Assembly (NCBI GenBank): GCA_947259865.1
Contig: CAMYNZ010000157.1
Coordinates: forward strand, 3,120 to 11,539
Length of the DNA stretch: 8,420 bases
Origin: an uncultured Desulfobacterales bacterium
GTDB taxonomy: Bacteria > Desulfobacterota > Desulfobacteria > Desulfobacterales > G020354645
Direction: 5' to 3'
Made by a program: the position numbers and the translations under genes. This document shows positions 1 through 6,929 of the stretch, one piece after another. The notes below the pieces were generated by a model that saw only the letters and a program-made list of their open reading frames with translations, was not told where the DNA came from and did not search any database. Positions within the stretch are counted from its first letter, which is position 1, and the number at the start of each line of letters is the position of its first letter.

Positions 1-767
1 TGATGATCGAGGGCCCGGGGCACGTGGGGGCCATGCCCTATCACCAGATCAGCGCCCTGGTCAATGACGGTATGGGCAAAACGCACAACGTTTCCTCTGG
101 ACTCACTGCCCAGATATTCTTCTGCATCTTTTGTGTGAAGTGCCCTTAAACCCTCTGTTCCGCCGTGAAATGAGACCACTAGAATATCATACTTTTCTGA
201 CAACGTCTTGGAGATATGCCGGGCTTCCTCGAGATTTCGCATATTGTAGCCGAGGTCATTGGTTGAAAATGCAATCAGACCGACCCGGGTTCCTCTGATA
301 ACGAGTTCGGCAACATCCCCCTTGGGGCCGGCATGTTTGATACCCACGGAATCGAGAGCCTGGAGCGTGCTGTCAATGCCGGGTTCGCCAAAATCCCAGG
401 CATGGTTATTGCTGACGCTCATAACATTAAAATGAGCAGCTTTCAAATTGTGGGCGTAGCTGACCGGAGCTCTGAACGCCCAGGTGTTCGGTCGTTCGAT
501 ATCCTTAACGCTTTCACCGCTATCGATTAAGACCTGCTCGAGGTTGCCGAAAACAATATCACCACTTTTTAATATCCCTTTTACGTGCTCAAACAGCTGG
601 GTGCCGTTTTCCGGGGGAAGGATTCGGTATTTGTCGGGATAGTCGGTTCCCATCATGATATCGCCGACGCCGATCAATGTTAATACTTCAGTTTGTTTTG
701 ATTCGGTTGGCACAACCTGATAGACGACCAGCAAAATTAATATCATGCTGAGTTTTTTTATATTCAT
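1..767 (-). CDS. CapA-family (PGA_cap) metallophosphatase-like protein, 3' end missing
   Basis: Reading the minus strand from ATG 767-765 gives 255 codons without a stop, continuing past the left edge. The N-terminus (MNIKKLSMILILLVVYQ) is a short basic start followed by a hydrophobic stretch, so it is probably a signal peptide or N-terminal anchor and the protein acts outside the cytoplasm. Family motifs appear in order: GVGDIMMG at about residues 33-40, FGNLE at 73-77, SVSNNHAWDFG at 117-127, VVSFHGGTEG at 197-206 and GADLVIGHGPHV at 238-249. These Asp, Asn and His motifs are the expected metal-binding positions of the CapA fold. Bacillus CapA takes part in poly-gamma-glutamate capsule synthesis, but most single-gene relatives have no proven role, so no symbol is given. 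About 100 or more residues are probably missing. It is divergent from secA and has no capB or capC neighbour in view. The family call is secure; the function is not. Confidence 0.88.
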   Translation of the reverse strand, partial: MNIKKLSMILILLVVYQVVPTESKQTEVLTLIGVGDIMMGTDYPDKYRILPPENGTQLFEHVKGILKSGDIVFGNLEQVLIDSGESVKDIERPNTWAFRAPVSYAHNLKAAHFNVMSVSNNHAWDFGEPGIDSTLQALDSVGIKHAGPKGDVAELVIRGTRVGLIAFSTNDLGYNMRNLEEARHISKTLSEKYDILVVSFHGGTEGLRALHTKDAEEYLGSESRGNVVRFAHTVIDQGADLVIGHGPHVPRALDH

Positions 768-847
768 TTTACATCCCGCCGGAAAATAGATATATTAGTA
801 GCTTATTCGTAGTTATTTTTGGTTCACGCCTGTCGGGTTTATGCTAT

Positions 848-876
848 AGTATAATAGTCTTTCGCTATGTTGTCGA
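848..876 (-). promoter_or_regulatory. Candidate sigma-70 promoter for the CapA-family gene
   Basis: On the minus strand the -35 box TCGACA (876-871) and the -10 box TATACT (853-848) each match the consensus at five of six positions, with an ideal 17-base spacer. The start of transcription would be near 841, giving a leader of about 74 bases before the ATG at 767. This is assigned from sequence pattern only. Confidence 0.55.
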
Positions 877-899
877 TTATTTTATATTTAAATTATGTA

Positions 900-927
900 T
901 TGAGCAGTTTTCTGGTTATGCTATAAT
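900..927 (+). promoter_or_regulatory. Candidate extended -10 promoter for secA
   Basis: A perfect TATAAT (922-927) is preceded by TGC, giving the extended -10 motif TGnTATAAT. TTGAGC (900-905) lies 16 bases upstream and matches the -35 consensus at four of six positions. Transcription would start near 934, directly at the left edge of the inverted-repeat element at 935. It is back to back with the minus-strand promoter at 848-876, with only 23 bases between the two -35 boxes. No better promoter was seen between the element and secA. Confidence 0.55.
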
Positions 928-999
928 TAAACTGGAAGCCATCTCAAAAATAGTAGATCGCCATTTTCGGTTAGCCAGTTTGTCCCGCTATAAGCGGGA

Positions 1000-1057
1000 T
1001 TGAGCCCGTTAAAAAAAAAATTCAGCCGATTTTTAACGGGCCAACGGGCTCAACGGG
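1000..1057. repeat. Competing inverted repeats with three AACGGG copies
   Basis: The block TTGAGCCCGTT (1000-1010) pairs perfectly over 11 bases with 1043-1053. An overlapping block, GCCCGTTAAAAA (1004-1015), pairs perfectly over 12 bases with 1030-1041. Both use 1004-1010, so the stems exclude each other. AACGGG occurs three times, at 1035, 1043 and 1052. A run of ten A lies at 1011-1020. In RNA this could form either of two hairpins. Confidence 0.7.
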
Positions 1058-1118
1058 TTAACCTATTTGCCTGCATGAGCATTTCAAGCCGCGGGACAAC
1101 GCAGCCATTGAACGTTAG

Positions 1119-1140
1119 CCCGCCAAAGATCTCTGGCGGG
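1119..1140. repeat. Hairpin near the right end of the MITE-like element
   Basis: CCCGCCA (1119-1125) and TGGCGGG (1134-1140) form a perfect 7-base stem around an 8-base loop that includes part of the palindrome AGATCT. No T-run follows, so it does not look like a terminator. It is about 65 bases before the secA start, too far to cover the ribosome binding site. Confidence 0.6.
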
Positions 1141-1191
1141 TAAAATGCATTTTTGAGATAGCTTCTAATTTTATCTCGATAGGCATGGATT

Positions 1192-1199
1192 AGGAAGGG
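1192..1199 (+). promoter_or_regulatory. Ribosome binding site deciding the secA start
   Basis: AGGAAGGG lies 8 bases before ATG 1208 but only 2 bases before the in-frame TTG at 1202. This favours ATG 1208 as the true start. Confidence 0.75.
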
Positions 1200-1207
1200 T
1201 TTTGCAC

Positions 1208-3739
1208 ATGATCGTAAGTTTTTTAACCAGGGTATTCGGCAGTAAAAACGAACGCGAATTAAAAAAATTGCTGCCTCTCGTGGAGCGGATCAATGCTCTG
1301 GAGCCCGATATTCAATCTATGAGCGATGACGGGCTCAGGTCTCAGACACAAGTTTTTCGCGAACGGCTTGATAAGGGCGAATCCATTGAAGATTTGCTCC
1401 CCGAAGCATTTGCCACCGTCAGAGAAGCCTCGGTCAGAGCGCTCAAAATGCGCCATTTTGATGTTCAGCTCATTGGTGGAATTGTGCTGCACCAGGGAAA
1501 AATCGCCGAGATGAAAACCGGAGAAGGAAAAACCCTGGCAGCCACACTGCCGGCCTACCTGAACGCACTCACCGGAAAGGGTGTTCACATTGTTACGGTG
1601 AATGATTATCTGGCAAAGCGTGACACAGAATGGATGGGGCACATTTATAAGTTTTTGGGTCTATCCGTCGGCACCATTATCCATGGTATGGACGATAGCG
1701 AACGTAATGCGGCCTACCGTTCAGACATTACCTACGGAACCAACAACGAATTCGGGTTTGATTACTTGCGGGATAACATGAAGTTTGACCGGGATTCGCT
1801 GGTCCAGCATGAACTGAATTTTGCGATTGTGGATGAGGTGGATAGTATTTTGGTTGACGAAGCCAGAACGCCTCTGATCATTTCCGGCCCGGCGGAAAAA
1901 TCGACCCAGTTGTATTACCAGGTCAACGGCATTATTCCACGATTGGTTAAAGACACGGATTATGCCATTGATGAAAAAGCCCGCACGGCCGTTTTGACCG
2001 AAGACGGCGTTGCCAGGGCCGAAAAAATCCTGGATGTAAATAACCTGTACGATCCCCGGTACATCGAACTGCTTCACCATATCAATCAGGCCTTAAAAGC
2101 CCACACGCTTTTTAAACGGGATGTCGATTATATCGTCAAACACGGCGAAGTCATCATTGTTGACGAGTTTACCGGCAGACTCATGCCGGGGCGCCGTTAC
2201 AGCGAAGGGCTGCACCAGGCGCTGGAGGCCAAGGAAAACGTTAAAATCGAAAATGAAAACCAGACCCTTGCCACGGTGACCTTCCAAAATTATTTCAGAA
2301 TGTATGATAAACTGGCCGGCATGACCGGTACGGCCGACACCGAGGCCACCGAGTTTAAAAAGATTTACGATCTGGACGTTGTGGTAATTCCGACCAATAT
2401 GCCCATGATTAGAACCGACTATCCGGATGTGATCTATAAAACACGACGGGAAAAATTTGAAGCCGTGATGAATGAGATCACCGAGCTGCATGCAAAGGGT
2501 CAACCGGTCCTGGTCGGCACGATCTCGGTAGACGTATCTGAAAATCTTGCCAAGAAATTAAAAAAAAGGGGCATCCCGCTTTCGGTTCTCAATGCAAAAA
2601 ACCACGAAAAAGAAGCTGAAATCATTACAATGGCCGGTCAGAAGGGTGCTGTCACGATTTCAACCAATATGGCCGGAAGGGGGACCGACATTGTGCTGGG
2701 TGAGGGCGTAACCGATCTGGACGGTCTGCACATTCTCGGTACGGAACGGCATGAGAGCCGACGCATTGACAATCAGCTGCGAGGCCGGTCGGGCCGACAG
2801 GGGGATCCGGGCTCATCCCGATTTTATCTGGCCCTGGAGGATGACCTCTTGCGCATATTCGGTGGCGAGCGCATAACGGGCATAATGGAGAAGCTGGGTA
2901 TGCAAGAGGGTGAGCCGATCGAACACAACCTGATCAGCAGAGCCATTGAGAACGCCCAGTCAAAGGTGGAGGGTCACAATTTTGACATCCGCAAACAGCT
3001 GCTTGAATATGATGATGTCATGAATCAGCAGCGGGAAGTCATTTATCGGCAGCGGCGCGAAACACTTAGCGGAAAGAGTCTCAAGACAGCTATCGATGAA
3101 ATGATCAGCGAAAAGGCCGAAGAGCTTGCCGCCTCTTTTGGGGACGAAAAAACCCATCCGGAAGAATGGGATTTAAAAGGGCTCAGCAAAGCGGTCTATA
3201 AGCAATTCAACTTCCGCTTAAATTCTTTTGATGACGATACCCTGGACGGGTTAACCCGGGAGGGCCTGGCGCAGTTAATATATGAAGCCGTCACAGAGGT
3301 TTATGCGCAACGGGAAACTGCCATCGGTGCCGACGAATGCAGGCAACTGGAGTGCATCGTTATGCTTCAGACCGTTGATAACCTCTGGAAGGATCATCTA
3401 CTGTCCATGGACCATCTTAAGGAAGGCATCGGGCTGCGTGGTTACGCCCAGCAAAATCCGTTACTGGTTTATAAAAAAGAAGGCTTTGAGATGTTTCAGG
3501 ATATGATTTACCGGGTCAAGGAAGAGACCCTGGGGATCCTGTTCAGAATTCAGATTGCCGAGCCCGAAAAACTGGATGATTTCCGGCAGCCCAAAGAGCA
3601 AAAACTCACCTTTTCCGGCGGCGAAGGGGGAGCACCGGCCAAGAAAAAACCGGCCAAGCGAAACGGTAAAAAAATCGGCAGAAATGCGCCGTGCCCCTGC
3701 GGCAGCGGCAAGAAGTATAAAAAGTGTTGCGGCAGATGA
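1208..3739 (+). CDS. secA: Preprotein translocase ATPase SecA
   Basis: SecA is the ATP-driven motor that pushes unfolded preproteins through the SecYEG channel; it works at the inner face of the cytoplasmic membrane. The product from ATG 1208 is 843 residues, normal for the family. Visible landmarks are Walker A MKTGEGKT (102-109), Walker B DEVD (209-212) followed by the conserved [15 protein letters not shown], the arginine-finger region [14 protein letters not shown] from residue 522, and the C-terminal zinc motif CPC (829-831) with CC (840-841), which supports SecB and lipid binding. Before the zinc motif is a Lys-rich linker. The stretch between TDIVLG and [13 protein letters not shown] is short, as in compact SecA proteins. 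All catalytic residues are intact. No strong terminator follows, so some read-through into clpS is possible. Its leader is largely the element at 935-1165, so expression may depend on that sequence. Confidence 0.99.
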   Translation: MIVSFLTRVFGSKNERELKKLLPLVERINALEPDIQSMSDDGLRSQTQVFRERLDKGESIEDLLPEAFATVREASVRALKMRHFDVQLIGGIVLHQGKIAEMKTGEGKTLAATLPAYLNALTGKGVHIVTVNDYLAKRDTEWMGHIYKFLGLSVGTIIHGMDDSERNAAYRSDITYGTNNEFGFDYLRDNMKFDRDSLVQHELNFAIVDEVDSILVDEARTPLIISGPAEKSTQLYYQVNGIIPRLVKDTDYAIDEKARTAVLTEDGVARAEKILDVNNLYDPRYIELLHHINQALKAHTLFKRDVDYIVKHGEVIIVDEFTGRLMPGRRYSEGLHQALEAKENVKIENENQTLATVTFQNYFRMYDKLAGMTGTADTEATEFKKIYDLDVVVIPTNMPMIRTDYPDVIYKTRREKFEAVMNEITELHAKGQPVLVGTISVDVSENLAKKLKKRGIPLSVLNAKNHEKEAEIITMAGQKGAVTISTNMAGRGTDIVLGEGVTDLDGLHILGTERHESRRIDNQLRGRSGRQGDPGSSRFYLALEDDLLRIFGGERITGIMEKLGMQEGEPIEHNLISRAIENAQSKVEGHNFDIRKQLLEYDDVMNQQREVIYRQRRETLSGKSLKTAIDEMISEKAEELAASFGDEKTHPEEWDLKGLSKAVYKQFNFRLNSFDDDTLDGLTREGLAQLIYEAVTEVYAQRETAIGADECRQLECIVMLQTVDNLWKDHLLSMDHLKEGIGLRGYAQQNPLLVYKKEGFEMFQDMIYRVKEETLGILFRIQIAEPEKLDDFRQPKEQKLTFSGGEGGAPAKKKPAKRNGKKIGRNAPCPCGSGKKYKKCCGR

Positions 3740-3755
3740 TTTCTGATTTGTCCTC

Positions 3756-3785
3756 TTTACAACTCACGCGCATGATGCTTATATT
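3756..3785 (+). promoter_or_regulatory. Candidate promoter for clpS-clpA
   Basis: TTTACA (3756-3761) and TATATT (3780-3785) each match the sigma-70 consensus at five of six positions, with an 18-base spacer. Transcription would start near 3792, leaving a leader of about 77 bases. This would let clpS and clpA be expressed separately from secA. Confidence 0.5.
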
Positions 3786-3868
3786 CATTACCAAGACATA
3801 TTTGATAAAGGCTCGGGTAACCTTTCCAGTGCCGGATAACTTTTTCAAAAGGTTGGGAGTGTATTGAA

Positions 3869-4183
3869 ATGAGTGAATACAAGCCTGGTTCAGAAGGCGA
3901 AATCATTTCAGAAACCCACGAAGAGGTTACCGAGCCGCCCATGTACAGGGTGATGTTAATCAATGATGATTATACGACCATGGAGTTTGTGGTTGAAATC
4001 CTTGTCCATGTTTTTCATAAATCAGCTGAAGATGCCACCCAGATAATGCTAAATGTCCACCGGGCCGGATTCGGGCTGTGTGGCGTTTATCCTTACGAAG
4101 TGGCTGAAATCAAAGTGGACACCGTGCACGTATTGGCCAAAGAAGCCGGGTTTCCACTTAAATGCACGATGGAGAAAGAGTAG
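3869..4183 (+). CDS. clpS: ATP-dependent Clp protease adaptor ClpS
   Basis: ClpS binds proteins that carry N-terminal Leu, Phe, Tyr or Trp and hands them to the ClpA N-domain for degradation by ClpAP in the cytoplasm. The product is 104 residues, the usual size. A flexible acidic N-terminal tail (about residues 1-24) precedes the folded core. The core holds the signature INDDYTTMEFVVEIL, with N32 and D33 as the expected alpha-amino-group ligands, and VHRAGFGLCGVY with H64 as the third binding residue. The end KEAGFPLKC is also typical. GGGAG at 3855-3859 serves as a ribosome binding site 9 bases before the ATG. The stop codon is separated from the clpA start by only 3 bases, so the two are almost certainly co-transcribed and translationally coupled. 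No missing key residues were seen. Confidence 0.98.
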   Translation: MSEYKPGSEGEIISETHEEVTEPPMYRVMLINDDYTTMEFVVEILVHVFHKSAEDATQIMLNVHRAGFGLCGVYPYEVAEIKVDTVHVLAKEAGFPLKCTMEKE

Positions 4184-4186
4184 ACC

Positions 4187-6424
4187 ATGATCAGCAAAGA
4201 GCTAAGCGTAACTTTAGGACTGGCAGTGAGAGAGGCTAAAAAAAGGCGCCACGAATACGTTTGTGTGGAACACATTCTGTATGCCATTCTTTACGACAGT
4301 ACCGGCATCGAGATTGTTGAGGCTTGCGGCGGGAACCTTGAAAACCTGACCAAAGACCTCGAGGAGTTTTTCAATAACAACCTCGAAAGTGTCGAGGAGG
4401 GCAATGAATATGTGCTTCAGCAAACCATCGCTTTTCAGCGCGTAATCCAAAGAGCCGTAAACCACGTGCGTTCTGCAGAAAAACAGGAGGTTGAGGTCAG
4501 CGACATTATGGCATCCATCTTTATGGAAAAGGATTCGCATGCCGTCTATTTCTTACATCAGGAAGGCATCACTCGCCTGGATGTTCTCGACTATATCTCC
4601 CATGAGGTTTCCAAAACCCAGTATGAGGAAGGTCCCGGCAATCTGGGCCAGATCAAAAAAGATAAGAAAAAAAAGACCGACCTCCTTGAGGCTTTTACGG
4701 TTGACCTCGTTCAGCAGGCTGCTGACGGAAAGCTGGACCCCTTAATCGGAAGAGAGCTTGAGCTCGAACGCACCATGCAGGTGCTTTGCCGCAGGCGCAA
4801 AAACAATCCGGTTTTTGTGGGTGATCCCGGTGTGGGAAAGACGGCTATGGCCGAGGGTATGGCCCAAAGAATAAGCTCCGGGCAGGTTCCGGATTTGCTT
4901 GATGATATTCGTATTTTTTCGTTGGACCTGGGCGGCATGTTAGCAGGCACAAAATTCCGCGGGGATTTCGAGGCACGATTAAAAGGCGTGATCGCTGCGC
5001 TCAAAAAGATGCCCAAAGCAATTTTGTTTATCGATGAAATCCACACGATTGTCGGAGCCGGAGCGACCAGCAGCGGATCGATGGACGCCTCCAATATTTT
5101 AAAGCCGGTTCTGGCAACCGGAGATATCCGCTGCATCGGTTCGACGACATACGAAGAGTACAAGAATCATTTTGAAAAAGACAGGGCGTTGTCGCGCCGC
5201 TTTGAAAAGATTGAAATTCATGAACCGCCGATCTCGGAGACGATTCAAATCCTGAAGGGTCTTCGGTCGCGCTATGAGGAACACCACGGCATTGTCTATA
5301 CCGATACGGCCTTGAAAGCCGCGACTGAATTGTCCGCCAAGTTTCTCAACGACCGCTATCTCCCGGACAAGGCCATCGATGTGATCGATGAGGCCGGCGC
5401 CTATGTGAGGCTCAAGGGCTCCCCCCGCCGCAAGAAGATCCATCCGGCGGATATTGAGAAGATAGTGGCCAAAATGGCCCGTATTCCGGCCCGTAGTGTA
5501 TCCACCACTGACCGGTCAAAACTGGAAAACCTCGAAGCCCGCTTGCAAGAAGTGGTATTCGGACAGGATCCGGCCATCGCCGGGCTGGCAACCGCCATAA
5601 AACGTACACGGGCCGGCCTGGGGACCCCCGGCAAGCCCATCGGTTCTTTTCTGTTCACCGGGCCGACCGGTGTCGGGAAAACCGAGGTTTCCATGCAGTT
5701 GGCCCGGATTCTGGGTGTTGAATTTATGCGCTATGACATGAGCGAGTACATGGAAAAGCATGCCGTGGCCCGTCTTATCGGCGCGCCGCCGGGATATATT
5801 GGTTTTGACCAGGGCGGTCTGCTCACCGATGGTGTCCGCAAACATCCCTACAGTGTATTGCTGCTGGACGAAATCGAAAAAGCCCATCCGGATTTGTTTA
5901 ATATTTTGCTGCAGGTGATGGATCATGCTACCCTGACCGATAACAACGGCAGGAAAGCTGATTTCAGAAACGTATTTGTAATCATGACCTCAAATGCCGG
6001 TAGCCGGGAGATGAGCACCGCCTCAATCGGTTTCGGCGACATGAATAAGGATACCGAGTCCAAAGGCAAGAAAGCGGTTGAAAAATTCTTCAGCCCGGAA
6101 TTCAGAAACCGTCTGGACGCCATCATTTCATTTCAGGCACTCGACCTGGATATAATGGAAAAGATCGTAGACAAATTTCTCAAAGAGCTCAACGAGCAAC
6201 TGGTTGCCAAAAAGGTTGTTGTTAACATCACCCCTGCGGTACGCACCTGGCTTGCCAAAGTGGGTTATGATCCTAAATACGGTGCCAGGCCCCTTGACCG
6301 GGTGATCCAGAAAGAGATCAAAGACCATCTTTCCGATGATATCCTTTTCGGTCGGTTAAACAAAGGCGGCCAGGTTGTCATTGATCTAGAAGATGACAAA
6401 TTAACCTTCAATCCAAAAAATTAA
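4187..6424 (+). CDS. clpA: ATP-dependent Clp protease ATP-binding subunit ClpA
   Basis: ClpA is a double-ring AAA+ unfoldase that threads substrates into ClpP. At 745 residues it is close to E. coli ClpA. The N-domain (about 1-145) begins MISKELSVTLGLAVREA and binds ClpS. The first AAA domain has Walker A GDPGVGKT (212-219), pore loop KFRG (256-259, Phe where Tyr is common) and Walker B LFIDEIH (280-286). The second has Walker A GPTGVGKT (492-499), pore loop GYIG (536-539) and Walker B LLLDEIEKAH (from 558). There is no ClpB-type coiled-coil middle domain, which rules out ClpB. The IGF tripeptide at 614-616 is the ClpP-docking loop, so this is a protease partner, although no clpP lies in the window. 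A purine-rich stretch at the end of clpS (4171-4180) can serve as its ribosome binding site. Confidence 0.98.
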   Translation: MISKELSVTLGLAVREAKKRRHEYVCVEHILYAILYDSTGIEIVEACGGNLENLTKDLEEFFNNNLESVEEGNEYVLQQTIAFQRVIQRAVNHVRSAEKQEVEVSDIMASIFMEKDSHAVYFLHQEGITRLDVLDYISHEVSKTQYEEGPGNLGQIKKDKKKKTDLLEAFTVDLVQQAADGKLDPLIGRELELERTMQVLCRRRKNNPVFVGDPGVGKTAMAEGMAQRISSGQVPDLLDDIRIFSLDLGGMLAGTKFRGDFEARLKGVIAALKKMPKAILFIDEIHTIVGAGATSSGSMDASNILKPVLATGDIRCIGSTTYEEYKNHFEKDRALSRRFEKIEIHEPPISETIQILKGLRSRYEEHHGIVYTDTALKAATELSAKFLNDRYLPDKAIDVIDEAGAYVRLKGSPRRKKIHPADIEKIVAKMARIPARSVSTTDRSKLENLEARLQEVVFGQDPAIAGLATAIKRTRAGLGTPGKPIGSFLFTGPTGVGKTEVSMQLARILGVEFMRYDMSEYMEKHAVARLIGAPPGYIGFDQGGLLTDGVRKHPYSVLLLDEIEKAHPDLFNILLQVMDHATLTDNNGRKADFRNVFVIMTSNAGSREMSTASIGFGDMNKDTESKGKKAVEKFFSPEFRNRLDAIISFQALDLDIMEKIVDKFLKELNEQLVAKKVVVNITPAVRTWLAKVGYDPKYGARPLDRVIQKEIKDHLSDDILFGRLNKGGQVVIDLEDDKLTFNPKN

Positions 6425-6451
6425 GCTTGCCTTCGGACAAAAATGTTAATT

Positions 6452-6492
6452 TCTACTAACCCCGTGCCCCACCTGGGTATCGGGGTTTGTTG
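6452..6492 (+). terminator. Probable intrinsic terminator after clpA
   Basis: AACCCCG (6458-6464) pairs perfectly with CGGGGTT (6481-6487), and the 16-base loop can form a short inner CCC/GGG stem. The downstream tract TTTGTTGT is T-rich but broken by G, so efficiency may be moderate. It begins about 30 bases after the clpA stop and separates clpA from aat, which has its own promoter candidate. Confidence 0.55.
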
Positions 6493-6575
6493 TAGTTAGA
6501 AGTGCCTAAGATTTTGAAGTTCTGGAGTATAATAGATTTGGAATTAAGGCCCTATATAATAAGTGATGGGTAATT

Positions 6576-6646
6576 GTTGCGAGTTCCGTGTTTCGAGTTG
6601 CGGGTTGAAAAATTAAACACGCAACACGCAACGCGTAACCCGTAAC
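6576..6646. repeat. Inverted pair of 7-base tandem repeat arrays
   Basis: The left arm (6576-6606) reads as four heptads of form GTTNCGN: GTTGCGA, GTTCCGT, GTTTCGA, GTTGCGG, then GTT. The right arm (6616-6646) is AAC followed by ACGCAAC, ACGCAAC, GCGTAAC and CCGTAAC, which is the same heptad on the other strand. The arms are complementary at 24 of 31 positions, with every mismatch at the variable heptad positions, around a 9-base AT-rich centre. A coding role is unlikely. Heptameric repeats of this kind are known in some bacteria, for example the cyanobacterial STRR class; I do not claim that this is the same family. Confidence 0.85.
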
Positions 6647-6746
6647 GATTGCTTTTAATGTTACTCCATCATTTCAAGGCTGCTTTTCTGTTTGATCGAG
6701 AACTTATGCAACACTCACAAGTTATCATCTGCGCCGCAAGGGATAT

Positions 6747-6775
6747 TTGGTAATTGAAAGTTCATATTATATTAT
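6747..6775 (+). promoter_or_regulatory. Candidate promoter for aat
   Basis: TTGGTA (6747-6752, four of six consensus positions) and TATTAT (6770-6775, five of six) are separated by 17 bases. Transcription would start near 6782, just before a 15-base palindrome, and the leader to the aat ATG would be about 150 bases and contain the 98-base hairpin. Confidence 0.45.
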
Positions 6776-6783
6776 CTCACTTA

Positions 6784-6798
6784 TCCGGTTTAACCGGA
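6784..6798. promoter_or_regulatory. 15-base palindrome, possible operator
   Basis: TCCGGTT and AACCGGA flank a single central T, a perfect two-fold symmetric site. It lies just downstream of the proposed aat transcription start, a common position for a repressor site. It could equally be a small hairpin. The binding protein is unknown. Confidence 0.4.
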
Positions 6799-6810
6799 AT
6801 AAATGAGCAG

Positions 6811-6908
6811 TTTTTTCGATGGGCAAGGCCGCACAAAGGTTTTCGCCGAGGCGTACTGATGTATGTCGCAGGCGAAAAACCTGTGGAGAACGCAGCCCAT
6901 CGGAAAAA
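6811..6908. repeat. 98-base imperfect hairpin element upstream of aat
   Basis: Paired segments nest around one centre. A T-run (6811-6816) faces an A-run (6904-6908). CGATGGGC (6817-6824) pairs with 6895-6902. AGGTTTTCGCC (6837-6847) pairs with GGCGAAAAACCT (6871-6882) apart from one extra base. GGCGTAC (6850-6856) faces GTATGTC (6861-6867) across a TGAT loop, with all seven positions paired if two G-U pairs are allowed. A frame through this region could be joined to aat, but the peptide is Arg-rich and unlike any Aat N-terminus. It fits a REP-like interspersed palindrome or a structured leader. Confidence 0.75.
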
Positions 6909-6929
6909 GGGCCATTTATCTTAACTTCT

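Larger units (their letters stand above)
935..1165. mobile_element. MITE-like non-coding element with 17-base terminal inverted repeats
   Basis: The left end GAAGCCATCTCAAAAAT (935-951) and the reverse complement of the right end (1149-1165) are identical at 16 of 17 positions. The 231 bases they enclose have no substantial reading frame and are packed with nested inverted repeats: TTGTCCCGC (980-988) with 1091-1099, TCCCGCT (983-989) with 993-999, the cluster at 1000-1057, and CCCGCCA (1119-1125) with 1134-1140. Size, termini and lack of coding fit a miniature inverted-repeat element. I could not find a clear target-site duplication next to the termini, so mobility is inference. It could instead be a structured leader or a palindromic interspersed repeat. 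Confidence 0.55.

Noticed and set aside
3..149. A plus-strand reading starting MIEGPGHV, like the ThiC motif MVEGPGHV.
   Set aside because: The rest of that frame is unlike ThiC and stops by 149. The minus strand through the same bases reads GADLVIGHGPHVPRAL, in frame with a 255-codon CapA-family protein.
901..911. TGAGCAGTTTT occurs at 901-911 and again at 6804-6814.
   Set aside because: An 11-base match in AT-rich gaps, without matching flanks, is compatible with chance.
1075..1143. A 22-codon reading frame in the secA leader that could be a SecM-like arrest peptide.
   Set aside because: It has no ribosome binding site, no signal peptide or recognisable arrest motif, and lies inside the inverted-repeat element.
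1202..1207. TTG at 1202 as the secA start, adding two residues.
   Set aside because: It would leave only 2 bases to the AGGAAGGG site, whereas ATG 1208 has 8 and gives the normal family N-terminus.
4214..6328. Many minus-strand reading frames of 60-150 codons opposite clpA.
   Set aside because: They mirror the codon structure of an intact clpA, lack ribosome binding sites and show no protein family features; the same holds for those opposite secA and aat.
6528..6560. Two TATAAT hexamers (6528-6533 and 6555-6560) as promoters for aat.
   Set aside because: Neither has a -35 match at 15-19 bases nor an extended -10 TG, and both lie upstream of the heptamer array, far from aat.
6819..6929. A 37-residue N-terminal extension of Aat from ATG 6819.
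   Set aside because: It encodes the arm of the 98-base hairpin, is Arg-rich and unlike any Aat N-terminus, and makes the protein longer than usual.
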